Shown piece by piece: positions 12,411 to 23,860 of a stretch of 64,000 bases of DNA. The first letter of the stretch is position 1. The number at the start of each line of letters is the position of its first letter. Both the position numbers and the translations under genes were made by a program. Source of the stretch: Cricetomys ansorgei (lineage: Eukaryota > Chordata > Mammalia > Rodentia > Nesomyidae); the NCBI GenBank assembly GCA_026225945.1, contig JAMJFZ010003632.1:1-64000 (forward strand), given 5' to 3'. The notes under the pieces were generated by a model. That model was given only the letters and a program-made list of their open reading frames with translations. It was not told the origin of the DNA and did not search any database.

Positions 12411-12560
12411 AGAGACAGGATCTCTCTGTATAGTTCTGGCTGTGCTGGAACTTGCTATGTACACCAGGCTGGCCTCAAACTCACAGAGATCCTTCTACCT
12501 CTGCTACCTGAGGTAAAGGGTTGCTGGGGTTAAAGGCATACACCACCACACCTGGTTTCA
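12411..12560 (-). repeat. B1 SINE
   Basis: 'gagacaggatctctctgtat' to 'gctggggttaaaggcataca' on the plus strand, with a small internal duplication before the end. Confidence 0.8.
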
Positions 12561-13371
12561 ATCCCCTTTGAAAGAGAAAATTGTATATGAATATCTGGTG
12601 AAAAAATGGAAAGAAACACACCCGTCACCAGAGCCATACCACCACCATATTCTATACAGGATTCTAAATCTCTGATGAAGGTGCCTACCCTTTAGAACCA
12701 TTATTCTTGAACACTACTCCCATACCCTTCAAAAGAACCACACAAACCAAATACTTGGTGTCATAGTACACCAAAAGAGGAAACTCAGCTTGAAGTGAGT
12801 CATAGCCAACAGCTGTTCATTACAAATCGGTTTAAGTAACAGCTTATGCTAGCTGTAACAAATGGGCTACAATCACAGACCCACTGTGTTTGTGCAGAAG
12901 TGGTAAGTATCCTTTCCTTCCATTCCCCTTGGTGGTATGAATTATCCTGCTATCTGCAATCCCTTTGGGGCCTGGTCAAATCACTGCCTCTGTTCTTGAC
13001 ACGCACAGGAGACCCTATAGTACTCCCATTATCTATAATGAAAAGGAATGACCTAACAGATCAGGTAGTTCAGCCAGAAAAGCACACCTAGTTAACAAAC
13101 ATACCCAGCCTTCAAAAACTTAAAAATAGGTGACTACTAAAACACACCAACACTCAATTCCCTTCCAGAACGTGGTATTTTCTTATAACTTACACATTTT
13201 CTCCTATCTGCTTTAAATTACTCCATATTACTTGTGTGTCTGTGTGTGCTGCCTTCAAGTCACAAACTTTAACTTTACTTTAGCTCACTTAGAGCATTCT
13301 GGCTCATTCATGGCTTCCGGATGCTTATTATAAGTGAGCAGAACTAGCATCATTAAAGACATCCTAGCTGG

Positions 13372-13462
13372 GCTCGGAGGAAAGAAGGCCAAGGTTGGGG
13401 CCAGCTCAGGCTCATAGCAATTTCAAGGCCAGGTTGACTACACGGTGAGACTCTACTCCAAA
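13372..13462 (+). repeat. Old B1-like fragment
   Basis: 'tttcaaggccaggttgactacacggtgag' (in pieces) resembles the B1 right half; strongly diverged. Confidence 0.4.
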
Positions 13463-13487
13463 AGGGGTGGTGGTCACTTGTACTTAC

Positions 13488-13634
13488 CAGTACTACTTGT
13501 CCTGTTGTTGGTGTCAAATAACACAGATGGGACTTTCACAATGCTGCTGCCCCATGCAGGCGGTTCAGTAGGGCTCTGAGGTTCTGGACTAGGTTGTGGT
13601 GGTTTTGAGACAATTGCAGACACATCACAGACCT
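13488..13634 (-). pseudogene. DENND4A-like exon (last one found)
   Basis: Acceptor ttttccccccag and donor GTAAGT are intact, and the 147 bp are open, entering and leaving in phase 1. The product contains VCDVSAIVSKPPQPSPEPQS and AWGSSIVKVPS, a proline/serine-rich DENND4A segment. The next expected exon is long and would be obvious; it is absent from the 5 kb downstream. Confidence 0.8.
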
Positions 13635-14213
13635 CTGGGGGGAAAAAGGATGTTATCATTCCTACTCTTGACAACAGTGATCAGAAACCAGAGATTTTTA
13701 CACATGGATGAAGTCTTTCTTCAAGTAGGGGTGAGTACATCACTATTCTTCACTGACTTACTGTAACTGGCTTACTTTATGCCATAAATACCAAGAGCAC
13801 TGACTGACACAGTGTTTTATTCTAGCATTCAATAATCTGGACTTGAGCATTTCTCAGTCAATTAAGCCCTTGACCTGTATTTCTTCCATTGTCAAGTAGC
13901 TTATTTATAACTCTGGAGAGTAAAGTAAGACTATAATAAATCAAGGAAAATACACGCTTGTGTAAAGAGAACAGAAAAAGCCTATTGCCATAAACCAAAT
14001 ACTCCTTACAGATCCATAAAAGGGTTACAACAGAGGCTCTCTACTTCAGTAAGTCTTGAGGGAAAAAAAAATTAAAGAACAAATAAACAAAATAAAAAAA
14101 AAAACAGGAAAACTACAAATACTTATTTTTGACCTACCAATGCAAACCAGATATCTACTTAGCAACACCCAAAGACCTCTAATTAAAAAAAAAGCCTTTT
14201 AAAATCAAAAGAA

Positions 14214-14292
14214 CCTGGGGCCTGGGGATGGGCAGTGGTGCAGTGTTTGCCTTCTAAGACCTGGGAGTGATCCTCAAGTCCAGAGCCTTGGG
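14214..14292 (+). repeat. ID-like fragment
   Basis: 'ggggatgggcagtggtgcag' and 'gagtgatcctcaagtccaga' resemble a diverged ID element; low certainty. Confidence 0.35.
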
Positions 14293-14345
14293 AGGGGAGG
14301 AGAACAGGGAAGTATCAGTTTGACAGCTCACAAGTTTGTCTTATT

Positions 14346-14440
14346 GCTGGGCATGGTGATTGGCATATGCCTGCTGTGCCAGCACTACGAAGACAAAGAA
14401 GGACAGGCAGGAGCTCAAGATCAAAAAGGAATAAATTTAG
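14346..14440 (+). repeat. Diverged B1 SINE
   Basis: 'gctgggcatggtgattggca' head followed by 'aggacaggcaggagctcaag'; a decayed B1. Confidence 0.5.
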
Positions 14441-14638
14441 TACTAGCTTTGTCAAAAAGTTATTCATGTAACTTTGCCATGGATGACACTCTTTTGCAAA
14501 ATTAAAGATGATCTGTAAATGCTCTAAAGTCCATCTTATGAAACAGGCCTTCAGATTCTGAGAGTGACTGCTGAAATGACAAGTAGGAGGACTTGATCTG
14601 AGCACACCACCATACGTAGCTCAGCCATCGGCACTCGC

Positions 14639-14758
14639 CTTCACTGAGCAGCTCTGTGGTCCTGAGGTCTTGAGGCATGTGCTCTTCAGGGGCATGAACC
14701 TCCGCGTCCTCCTTCACCAGCTCATCCTTGGACCCGTAGCCTTGGTCAGACTGACCAC
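14639..14758 (-). pseudogene. DENND4A-like exon with GC donor
   Basis: Acceptor tttaaacag; the reading starts GGQSDQGYGSKDELVKEDAE, matching DENND4A and in phase with the exon at 19508. The natural end is GAAG followed by GCGAGT, a GC donor in place of GTGAGT, which keeps phase 1 for the next exon. An upstream CTCA|GTGAAG also fits phase 1, so the exact end is ambiguous. Confidence 0.7.
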
Positions 14759-15411
14759 CTGTTTAAAAGATGCACGCTTGTAAATGCTTTCATATGCTTG
14801 AAATGCAGCTATAAAATACCAAAGATCTACATGTTAAACTAACAGAAAAAGTAAAGAACTCTCACAAGACAGTTCAAAAACAATGGTAAGGAGCAAAGCT
14901 GAGGAGAGGCGAGCAGACTGGAGACTCTTCTACATTTGAAAGCCCCAGACCCTGGCTTCCTCACCTGAAATTTGAAAGCAATTTGGACGGAGTGTTTTCG
15001 GTCTCTTATGAAGAGGGTCGCACATTGTCAACTTCTTTTTTTTATAGTAAGAACGAAAAGAGACTGAGACACATACCTGCTACTTTTGCAAAAGAAATGT
15101 AGGAAGGACAATACATTTTTTACTGTAAGGAAACAATAAAGTCATTTACCTACAAGGGGTGGAGAAAAACAGAAAAAAAACAACAAGGAAACTTCCTAAA
15201 GTATGGTTTTCTGTGTTGATTTTATTTTTTAATACATTTCTACATATTTAAAAATTAAATCAACAAAACTGGGGGTGGTGTCTAAAATGATGCAAATAGA
15301 AACAGAACAGCCAACTAATACTATACATGACAAGCTAAACCTAGTATGAGGGTCAGAAGAAGGGTAATCTACATAGCTTTTGAATTGAATAATTTGAAAC
15401 CACATTCCTTT

Positions 15412-15556
15412 TACATGTGTTGGGGGAGCATATGTGGAGATCAGAGGACAACAACTGGGGAGTTGATTCTACCATAAGGTCCCAAAGACTGAACTCAAGT
15501 CACAGACTTAGCAGCAAGTATGTCTTTACCCAGGGAGTCATCTTGCCACCCCTATA
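15412..15556 (-). repeat. B3-type SINE
   Basis: 'gtggagatcagaggacaaca' to 'ggagtcatcttgccacccc' in reverse orientation, diverged. Confidence 0.65.
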
Positions 15557-15565
15557 TTGAACTAT

Positions 15566-15705
15566 GTTTCTTTTGAGACAGTGTCTAGTTTAGTCCAGGT
15601 TAGCCTCAAATTTGGTATGTAGCTAGGCCTTACCTTGAACTCCTAATCCTCCTGCTCCCACCTTCTAAATACTTGGCCTACAGATGTGTGTCACCATATC
15701 CTGTT
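15566..15705 (-). repeat. Old B1 SINE
   Basis: 'ttttgagacagtgtctagtt' and 'actcctaatcctcctgctcc' suggest a decayed reverse B1. Confidence 0.5.
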
Positions 15706-15795
15706 CCTAGTTTAACCTATACTGTAGTCAATCCACACTCTAAACATAGAAGTAAAAGTCAAATCTGGAAAAACTATGTAGATTTTGTTTCCTAT

Positions 15796-15832
15796 GGGTG
15801 GGAGCAGGGGTGTGGGTGGGAGCAGGGGTGTA
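15796..15832. repeat. 18-bp tandem duplication
   Basis: Two adjacent copies of tgggtgggagcaggggtg in a G-rich stretch. Confidence 0.85.
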
Positions 15833-15889
15833 GAGTGAATTTGAAAAAAGGTTAGGCATTTGAAATTGATTCTTTGACAATTTTCCCCC

Positions 15890-16037
15890 TTGGTTTTTCG
15901 AGACAGGGTTTCTTTGTTGTAACTCTGGCTGTCCTGGAACTCACTCTGTAGACCAGGCTGGCCTCGAACTCAGAGATTTGCCTGCCTCTGCCTCCTGAGG
16001 TCTGGGATTAAAGTCGTGAGCCACCACGGCCCGGCTT
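15890..16037 (-). repeat. B1 SINE, near consensus
   Basis: Complete reverse B1 from 'cgagacagggtttctttg' to 'gagccaccacggcccggc'. The 'gttgtaactctggctgtcct' variant is the form that suggests a cricetid host. Confidence 0.95.
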
Positions 16038-16800
16038 CTTTGACAATTTCATACTTGTAAACAATGTATCTTTATCACATCCAATCCACACACGCCCAAC
16101 ACACACACACACACACTTGAAGCTGCTTTATGCATACAGTAGGACTGAGTAAACAACTAAATGTAATGATATCAGGAGACAGTTTTTACTATGGGGGAAC
16201 ATACAGGGTTTTATGTATGTGATACTTGGAACTAAATTCAGAGCATTGTGTATGTCAGGCAAGGACACTACCACTGGCCCCCCGCCCCACCATTAAAAAG
16301 AAAAGACTAAAGAAAGGGAAAAGGGAAGTATTTCTACAACACTATACATAATTAGTTTCTAGTCCTGTTTGTTGAAAGTCCAAAATCAGTTCCACAACAC
16401 CTTGGTGTAACAGTGGGCACAGAGACTCAGACCTAGACCTCTAAAACTTCATCTCCATTAAATGGAACCTGGGGTTGTTGAAAAAGAAAAAAACCACAAC
16501 CACACATCTGAGAGATGTAATAACCAAATGTAAAGAAGTACCCATGGGCCAACACTAAGGGAATCTGAGAATGGGTAAAGACTAACACATGATAGTCCAC
16601 TGAGTGACACAGCAGCCCACAAACCCGCACTGATAATAAGAAAGAGAAAAGAGCTTCCTGAATACATTAGAATGAAATCACCACTCTGTAACCATCATAC
16701 CTACACTAACTGCAAGGAAATATACAAACACAAAATAAGGGACATTCTACAAAACAAGACGAATCTTCCAAAAAAGTTAAAGTCATAACAAAGAAAAGCT

Positions 16801-16925
16801 GAGGAGCTTGGTGTGGTGGGACACACTTTTAATCTTAGCACTCGGGGAGAAGAGACAGGCAGATCTCTAGAGTTCCAGACCAGACCAGTTAGAGATACAT
16901 AGTGAGATTCTCTTTAAAAATAAGA
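16801..16925 (+). repeat. B1 SINE
   Basis: 'gcttggtgtggtgggacaca' head and 'acatagtgagattctcttta' end, moderately diverged. Confidence 0.75.
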
Positions 16926-17006
16926 TAAGAAAGACAGACAGATTGAGGAACTATGTGTCAGGTTAAAGCTGACTAATCACTACTATTTAGAATCACAAAC
17001 TTCAGA

Positions 17007-17225
17007 GCTGACAAAATGGCTCAGCAGGTAATGGCTCATACTCCCATGTCTGACAACCCTGGGATTCACAGGTGGAAGGAGAGAACCAGCTGCCATAAGT
17101 TGTCCTTTAACCTCCACACTAGTGTCATGGCACAACACCCACCCCCACCCCATCCCTACCCCACCCCAACCACAACACCCATCCTCCTACCCCCCACCCC
17201 CCACCCCCAAGGAGTAAATAAGGTT
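17007..17225 (+). repeat. B3-type SINE ending in a C-rich tract
   Basis: 'gacaaaatggctcagcaggt' head and 'ctgccataagttgtcctt' body, then C-rich sequence (17129-17212) replacing the usual CA tail. Confidence 0.75.
17129..17212. repeat. C-rich tract; minus strand G-rich
   Basis: Repeated CCCCACCCC blocks. The minus strand therefore carries several runs of four to six G with short spacers, the pattern of possible G-quadruplexes. Confidence 0.85.
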
Positions 17226-17508
17226 TTTTTTGGTTGTTTCCCTCAGAAAGTCTGTTTTTGAAATTTGGTGCTATGAAATGAAGAACAGAATAGGAAAAAG
17301 TTAAGCAAAGTACACCAGGAGTTCCCGAGAAGGCAAGTGCCTCTGTATCGGCAGCAAGCGGGAAGAGTCCACAAGATAATACTAATGAGATGAGCATGGT
17401 CAGCACTGGGCTAAAGACCCCGAGCGTCACCGGGCTCTGCTAGAACCCTGAAGGACACACGATCACTGTCAATGTATTATCTACTGTTTAGTCATCAGAA
17501 TTCAGCTG

Positions 17509-17700
17509 AGGGGCTGAGAGATGGCTGTTCCTCCAGAGGACCCAGGTTCAATTCCCAGCACCCACACGGCCACTCACAACCACCCAGTCTCAGGGGATTT
17601 GATGCCTTCTTTTGGCCTCCGAGGGCACCAGGCATACATGTGATACACAGACAACATGCAGAAAACACCTATACACATAAAATAACGTTAAAAAAACAAA
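17509..17700 (+). repeat. B2 SINE
   Basis: 'ggggctgagagatggctgtt', 'ttcaattcccagcacccaca', 'ggcctccgagggcaccaggc' in B2 order, with an AT-rich tail. Confidence 0.9.
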
Positions 17701-18103
17701 GCTGAAAATATATGAAAAGGTCTCAAAAGCACAATCCTGACTACTGTAATTGTTAAGCCAATTACTAGGATTCTGTCTTTTGTTTCTGTTTTCAGCAAAA
17801 GATTAAATTGCCTTTATAAGACAAGTTTTAAAAACTTGAGGAATAAAGAAGAAAGATGATATACCTCTTGTTGTCAGTATTCCTCATATACTAATTTTAC
17901 ATCAAAATTACATACTTAGCCTGTTCTAAATAAATAAACCTAATTTTAAACGACTTTATATATACACATAAAAATATCATGAGAAACATTATTTTGTCCA
18001 AATAATACACAATAAAATACTAAAACACAAAATTTAATATAAAAAAATATCAGGAAAAATAAGCAGAGGAAACAAAATAAGGCAGCTTTAAAACAAAAGT
18101 GCC

Positions 18104-18295
18104 AGCAGGGAGGTGGGCAGGAGAGTCAGTGGTTAAGAGTTGTCCCCGCTCTGCAGAGGACCCAGCACCCTATGGTGGCTCACAGTGAACTCCGGCCCCG
18201 GGGGTGATGCCTTCTTCTGGCCTCCTCAAGACACCACACACACGTGGTCAAACACATAACGTGGGCAAAACACTCACACAAAAGTCTTAAAAATA
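18104..18295 (+). repeat. B2/B3 SINE
   Basis: 'cagtggttaagagttgtccc', 'gcagaggacccagcacccta' and 'gatgccttcttctggcctcc' in B2/B3 order. Confidence 0.8.
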
Positions 18296-18299
18296 AATG

Positions 18300-19500
18300 T
18301 CCACAGAAGTTTCTCATTAAGTTCCAATTAGGGTTGAAAAGGCCAATTACTATCAAGATGGAAACCTACAGGTTCAGTTGTTGCCACTGGCTTACATACA
18401 CTCCTGTAACTGTAGCAAGGCAGTTTCAGGCACAAAAGCTAACAGACTTCCGGAAGGCAGTGAGCACTTCAACAACCGACAATGGATTCTTTCATACCCA
18501 AGATACCGTATTTCATGCAATGATACTACAAGCAAATCTTGAGATTATAATCGCACAAAACATACTTTATTTCGAAGTAAGATAATAAATGTTTGTAAAC
18601 TGGTCATAAATTGTCACATGGAGATTTTTGAGAGCATATATATGATTACCCTTTTCTAAAGGAGAAAAGCTAAGAAATTGAAAATTGTTCCTTCAAATAC
18701 AACCAAGTATCTTTCCCCTACCCTTGGATGTCAGCAAACTTTAACCCGAAAAATGGGAAATTACCTGAAGTGGTTAACACTCAAGGGCAGAATTAAAGCA
18801 CATGTGTATCCATGGCTTCAGTTCACAAAGATTGCCCCACACCTTGACAGCCCAGGACAAATGCAGCACCAAGAAACAGCACAGAGTGAAAAGCAGAGCA
18901 ACAGAGAGAAGAGAAAAGAAAACTTCAGTCATGAGACAAGTTCATCAGAGGAAACACAGGAACTGACTGTGAGTTCTTAAGGGAGGCCCGGGATACCAGC
19001 AGCCAGACAACACACACATACACCTGCCCAGTGGGCTTCAATACAGTCACTTCTGACTTGAGACAAAGGTTGCCCTATGGCTACATACGTATACGCAGCT
19101 TCTACAATCCATAGTTCTAAATGTAAACATCCTTTTCCAAAATGGCTCATTTTTGTCCCTTTTCAGGTATTCATAATTTCAAAGTTCTAAGTTAAATTTT
19201 CAACTTAATGAAAAAAGGACTTATAAACTGTGTCAGTAATTTTCAAGTTCATTATGTCATAATCCCTAACAACTGTCTCAGATACTTTCAAAAATTTAGG
19301 ATGAACAAATGTAAGACATACCATGCTAGCAAACTGCATTGCACCCACAGTCAATTTCATACTACAGGAAGTAAGGACAAGTGCAGAAGTGTGACTTCCT
19401 CTCAATAATATATACTACTTTCAAAGTACTCCCCTTGTGGAAATTCAATAAATGCACTTTATTTTATGGTAGTAACTGAAAGGTTAGTAAGATGCAGCTG
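18300..19500. other. Intron of the DENND4A-like copy, no repeat recognised
   Basis: Lies between the exons at 19508 and 14758. Open frames of about 100 codons occur by chance here, without splice borders or recognisable protein similarity. Confidence 0.5.
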
Positions 19501-19507
19501 GTAGTAC

Positions 19508-19654
19508 CTGTGCTAGAGTGATTGTCAGTGGAATCAAGACTGACTAGGTCTCTGGCGAAGACCATGTGCTCCCCACTCTTGGCGTCATTAGAACTGTCCA
19601 CACTACCATGGCTCACTGTGTCCCCGTTGCTTCTACCTGCAGCATGCTGAGGAG
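19508..19654 (-). pseudogene. DENND4A-like exon
   Basis: Acceptor ccttgtcttcag and a GTACTA donor; 147 bp in phase 1-1, fully open. The product contains [20 protein letters not shown], a serine-rich DENND4A segment. Confidence 0.8.
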
Positions 19655-19893
19655 CTGAAGACAAGGACAATGTGTTCAACAACCATGTACTGACAGTTCT
19701 GACTAAACATCAATGACCTCAGGTTAATTTATAATTACACAATGTGTAGAGTTCTGTGAAAAAAAATCATAAGGAAATCTATCTTTAGTTGTAAATTAAA
19801 ATATCAAACAAAATTAAACACTCTACTTCATATAATTAAAATTTCATTTCTATAAGCCTACAGTTAAAAATGTCTTTCCTTCACATGTGTTAC

Positions 19894-20038
19894 CTGGTAC
19901 TGAGAAGACCTGTGGTTTTTGCCCAGTCTTTTAAAGTGGCTGCCTAAACTGGGCCAAACCATGTACCACATTCCATACTTTCGTCCATAAGAAAACACCA
20001 CTGCGAGTACTGCTGGGCCATGGGCTTTCCAAAACCAC
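19894..20038 (-). pseudogene. DENND4A-like exon with in-frame TAA
   Basis: Acceptor ttcacctttag and donor GTAACA are present. The 145-bp exon reads [20 protein letters not shown], then GLAQFRQPL followed by TAA where a lysine codon is expected, then KTGQKPQVFS. The phases match both neighbouring exons, so the stop is in the true frame. Confidence 0.8.
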
Positions 20039-20078
20039 CTAAAGGTGAAAAAGAAGTTCAATAAAAAAGTTATTTAGG

Positions 20079-20190
20079 GCCAGGGAGATGCCTTGGTGGG
20101 TAAAAGAACTCTGTACATGCCTGGATACAGTTGTCTTCTGATCACCACAGAAATAAAATTAAAAAGATAATTAAAATAAAACAACTAAAA
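20079..20190 (+). repeat. B2/ID-like fragment
   Basis: 'gggccagggagatgccttgg' head and 'gtaaaagaactctgtacatg' body of a decayed tRNA-derived SINE with an A-rich tail. Confidence 0.5.
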
Positions 20191-20212
20191 AAAAAGCAAA
20201 TAAACAAACAGC

Positions 20213-20455
20213 GGGCAGTGGTGGCACATGCCTTTAATCCCAGCACTCGAGAGGCAGAGGCAGGCGGATCTCTGTGAGTTCAAGGCCAGCCTGGTCTACA
20301 GAGTGAGTTCCAGGACAGCCAGAGTTACAACAGAGAAACCCTGTCTCAAAAAAAAACAAAAAACAAAAACAAAAAACAAAAAAAAAAAACACAAAAAAAA
20401 AAAAAGAAAAAAAAAAATAAAATAAAACAAAGCAATTTAAGTTAAAAAAAAAAAA
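20213..20455 (+). repeat. B1 SINE with long A-rich tail
   Basis: Near-consensus B1 (20213-20350) followed by about 100 bp of A-rich sequence with C and G interruptions. Confidence 0.95.
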
Positions 20456-20459
20456 ACAC

Positions 20460-21145
20460 ATTAGCAAATATGTGGAGAGGAGAAAAGAGAACTTTACACC
20501 ATTGGTGGGAGTATAAATTAGTAAACACATAGTGGAAAACAATATTAAAGTTCCTCAAAATCTAAAAATTCTGAATACAGATCCCAGTAGCGACACTGGT
20601 ATTTCATACACAGCTGCACCCTCAAATTCACTGAGGCACTACTCCCAACAGTCCAGAAATGGAAACAGCCAGGAACGGATAAAGCGGATGCCGCACACAC
20701 ACACAACAAAACGCTAAGGTTAAAAGTAAAAATAAAAAAACAAAACCTTGTTACAATAACCTGGGGAACCCTGAGGACACTGGTAGGGGAAGAGGTGGGT
20801 CATGTGATCTTGCCTTTCATACAGAATCTTAGAGGTGAACTCAGAAGCAGTGATGCACACAGGGCAGGGCACGGGGTGGCACTCATGGGGTGGGGCATGG
20901 GGGTCCGGAAAGAGATGCTACTCTATGGTCAGACAGGAGAATAAATCTAGAAAATCTAATTGTTCAACAAGGTGACTACAGTTAATAACAATGAATTTAT
21001 TTTGAAAATTGGTAAGAGTAGATTTTAAGTGTTCTCACCACAAAAATTAGTAAATGAGGTAACAGAATGTTAATTAGCTTGACAGAACCATTTCAAAATA
21101 TATACATATTTCAAAATGGTACACATAATTTATAGAATTTCTGTA
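20460..21145 (+). repeat. Old L1 3' end fragment
   Basis: About 20460-20690 resembles the end of L1 ORF2 ('atgtggagaggagaaaagag', 'attggtgggagtataaatta', 'ccagaaatggaaacagcc'). About 20930-21140 matches an old L1 3' UTR ('tagttaataacaatg'-like, 'gttctcaccaca', 'atgttaattagcttgac'). Confidence 0.7.
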
Positions 21146-21230
21146 AATGAAGATGGGAGAATAGCCTCCTGAGGTTAATAAATAATATTTTTTAAAAAAT
21201 ATACTGCCTGCTAACATTAATCCAACTCAC

Positions 21231-21359
21231 CTTGTTATAATAGCCATAAGTAATAGCATTTGGTCTTATTCTAGCAGTTTTCATTTCGAATAAGACTCTC
21301 ACTGCTAAAACAGGATGAACCCAAAGTCCGCAAAGCTGCATTCCTACTCCATAGCACAC
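21231..21359 (-). pseudogene. DENND4A-like exon (pentatricopeptide-like part)
   Basis: Acceptor ttcctcttgtcag and donor GTGAGT intact; 129 bp, phase 0-0, open. It encodes [20 protein letters not shown] and [20 protein letters not shown], a pentatricopeptide-like helical pair. The Gly residues near the start look like substitutions relative to the family. Confidence 0.85.
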
Positions 21360-21449
21360 CTGACAAGAGGAACAACAAAGCATTAGTCCATCATAGCACA
21401 GGAGCCTGTGACTCACAGAACTGTAAAAGACTCTACTCAACCAGGTGGT

Positions 21450-21612
21450 TATGTGGGAGGCAGAGGCAGGAGCATCCGGAGTTCAAGGCCATTCTCCCAT
21501 AAAGGTGACTTCCAGGCTAGCACAGATTACAAAATACCCTTGTCTCAGAAAATAAATAAATGAATGAATGAATGAATGAATGAATAAGTAAGTAAACAAA
21601 CAAACAAACAGG
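21450..21612 (+). repeat. B1 remnant with TGAA/AAAC tail
   Basis: 'gggaggcagaggcaggagca' and 'ggagttcaaggcc' of B1, then tetranucleotide tail runs (TGAA, TAAG, CAAA). Confidence 0.7.
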
Positions 21613-21879
21613 CAGAATGCAACATCAGCAAACCCTACTCAGCCTAGTAGATAATAATCAGCAGCATTCCCTCTGTCATGCACATGTCTCATCTGTTTGA
21701 GAGAACAAATCTATTATTAAAAAATGACTACTATTCTCCACAATGTGAAAAATAATTCATTTCTAAAATCAAATATGGTTAAAATACCTTTTGCCCCAAT
21801 CAGCATGCTCTATATTCTGCGCTAAAGGAACAGTCCCTTCAGGATGCCTATTTAATAGGATCTGTAAACTTAAGTAGGA

Positions 21880-21968
21880 ATGACAGAGGGAGGAACTTGA
21901 GTAACAGAGCTCTCGGCCAACTTGTGTAAGACCCTAGGTTCAGTACGCACACACTCGCACGCGCACTT

Positions 21969-22003
<35 letters not shown>
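21880..22003 (+). repeat. ID-like fragment with (CA)n
   Basis: 'gtgtaagaccctaggttcag' resembles an ID right end and leads into a long CA microsatellite (about 21968-22003). Confidence 0.5.
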
Positions 22004-22005
<2 letters not shown>

Positions 22006-22104
22006 AAAGGAAAGAAGGCAGGGAGAAAATTAAATAGCAATTTAAAAAAAAAATTTTAAACTCTAATCTGGTTTGAGTGTCATTTGTAACTATTATAACA
22101 CCAA

Positions 22105-22268
22105 AGGCGTAGTGTCTCACACCTTTAATCCCAGACGCTGGAGGCAGGGACAGTGGCAGGCAGGTCTCTTAGTTCAAGACTAGCTTGGTCTGCATAATGA
22201 GATCCAGGCCAACCAGAAACACTATCTTTAATAATGATAACAATAATAATGATGACCATGATGATGAA
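22105..22268 (+). repeat. B1 SINE with AAT/GAT-rich tail
   Basis: 'gcgtagtgtctcacaccttt', 'aatcccagacgctggaggca' and 'gactagcttggtctgcataa' of B1, then ATAATGATAACAAT-type repeats. Confidence 0.75.
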
Positions 22269-22851
22269 AAAAATTCCAAAGCGGAGAGGAGTGGAGAGAA
22301 AAGCTAAGTGCCTCAGTTTCCCCAAGTCCCAGCTGGATGATAAAAACACCTCTTAAGGTGGATCTGAGGCTTGAAAGAGAATGCACAATGATGTTTCATT
22401 TACTGAATGCTGGCTGAAAACAAGAAAACTGTCTACCAACTGACTTAACCCTAAGTCAGCCTTATGAAGCAGTCCTATCATTACCTATAGCAGTAGTTTT
22501 CAAGGGGCAATGACTATCATAACCTATGAAGGGAAAGAGGATATTACTGGCCTCTAGTGGATAGGAGCCAGCAATGCTGCTAAATATCCTACTAAGTGCA
22601 AGACAGACAGACAGACACACACACACACTTTTGTGTATCAACAGTGCCAACATTGAAAAATGAGAAGTTACCTTCTGAAAGACAGTTTATATGATTTACC
22701 TACTTAGAACAACACACCAAGAACCACTTACAAGTCTTTTACTTCTGTTCCTTAACAAAGTTATATTAAGAACAAGTGAAATCACTGTTCAATTCTGTGT
22801 AAACAAATAATGTGACCTAAGTAAGGATATCCGTGCTTCACTCCAAAGTGA

Positions 22852-22975
22852 GTTGTTTTTTTTTGTTTTTGAGACAGCATATTACAAAGTAACGCAGGCT
22901 GGTCTTAAAAATGTGATCTTCCCGCCTCAGCCTCACAGGTACTGAGATACGTGCACCACCACTCCCAGGCAAGGC
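22852..22975 (-). repeat. Old B1 SINE
   Basis: 'tttttgagacagcatattac' to 'actgagatacgtgcaccacc' in reverse B1 order. Confidence 0.6.
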
Positions 22976-23229
22976 AGTAATTTTGTTGTTGTTTTGGACT
23001 TTTATAATTAATTTTTTTTCTTAAGCAGAGTTTCACTATGTAGCTTTGGCACCACCATCACCCAGCAACAGTAACCTTTAATAAATATTTTGAACAAACA
23101 CTTGCACCATGAAAAAGAATGATAGTTTTACTATAACTGCTTCATGAAAATGATTGAACGAGCTTTAAAAGTACGAAGAACTGAACTAACTTTCCTACCT
23201 TCTTTTTGTTGCTGTTATTTATTTATTTA

Positions 23230-23386
23230 GGTTTTTTTTTTTCAAGAAAGGGTTTCTCTGTTGTAACTCTGGCTGTCCTGGAACTGACTCTGTAGACCAG
23301 GCTGGCCTAGATCGAACTCACAGCGAGTCTCCTGCCTCTGCCTCCCAAGTGCTGGGATTAAAGTCATTCACCACCATCACCAGCTT
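23230..23386 (-). repeat. B1 SINE
   Basis: Reverse B1: 'gggtttctctgttgtaactc', 'gtagaccaggctggcctaga' and 'gctgggattaaagtcattca'. It carries a short internal insertion. Confidence 0.9.
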
Positions 23387-23389
23387 TTT

Positions 23390-23502
23390 TTTTTAAAGAC
23401 AGGGTGTTGCTCTGTAGCCCAGGGTATGCTAGCCTGAAATTTAAGGCAATCTCCTGCCTCGGTCTCCAATTGTGCTAGGATTATAATCACGAGTCACCGT
23501 GA
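23390..23502 (-). repeat. Diverged B1 SINE
   Basis: Second reverse B1 directly next to the previous one ('aaagacagggtgttgctctg' to 'gctaggattataatcacgag'). Confidence 0.6.
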
Positions 23503-23548
23503 CTCGTAAGACCCAAACGCTTAAAATTACAAAACAACATGCATCAGC

Positions 23549-23613
23549 ATGGGCTAGAGATATAACTCACCTGCCAAGCACAAGCAAGGCCCTGATTCAT
23601 CCACTGCACTGTG
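23549..23613 (+). repeat. ID SINE
   Basis: 'gggctagagatataactcac', 'ctgccaagcacaagcaaggc' and 'cctgattcatccactgcac' follow the tRNA-Ala-derived ID consensus order. Confidence 0.7.
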
Positions 23614-23653
23614 GAAAAAAAAAGATAACAGTATCTCAGTGCCTTGTGCTTTC

Positions 23654-23860
23654 CTTATCTAGTGGATCCTCGTATGTCTTTCTCATCTGAATAAGTACAT
23701 CATATGCCTGCTGGAGCTCTCTGACCTTAGTGTGAGAACCTCTAACATAGGCTGTGAGACAGATAAACCACACACTGTAACAATGACTGAACAGACACTT
23801 GGCCCATTGTGGTGGATTAGTATAACATCTCTTTGCCAACTTATGAGCTGTTTTTATCTC
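23654..23860 (-). pseudogene. DENND4A-like exon with lost splice donor
   Basis: A 207-bp open exon after acceptor ctctttatag, phase 0-0. The product contains [20 protein letters not shown] and [20 protein letters not shown], then [20 protein letters not shown]. The bases after the last codon are GAAAGC, not a GT donor, while the next exon (21231-21359) continues the protein exactly. Splicing as in a functional gene is therefore blocked. Confidence 0.85.

Noticed and set aside
18244..18980. Two plus-strand frames of about 100 codons
   Set aside because: Start in a SINE tail or intron, opposite to the DENND4A-like copy, with no familiar protein.
20234..20542. 102-codon minus-strand frame rich in Phe
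   Set aside because: It is the complement of a B1 and its A-rich tail.
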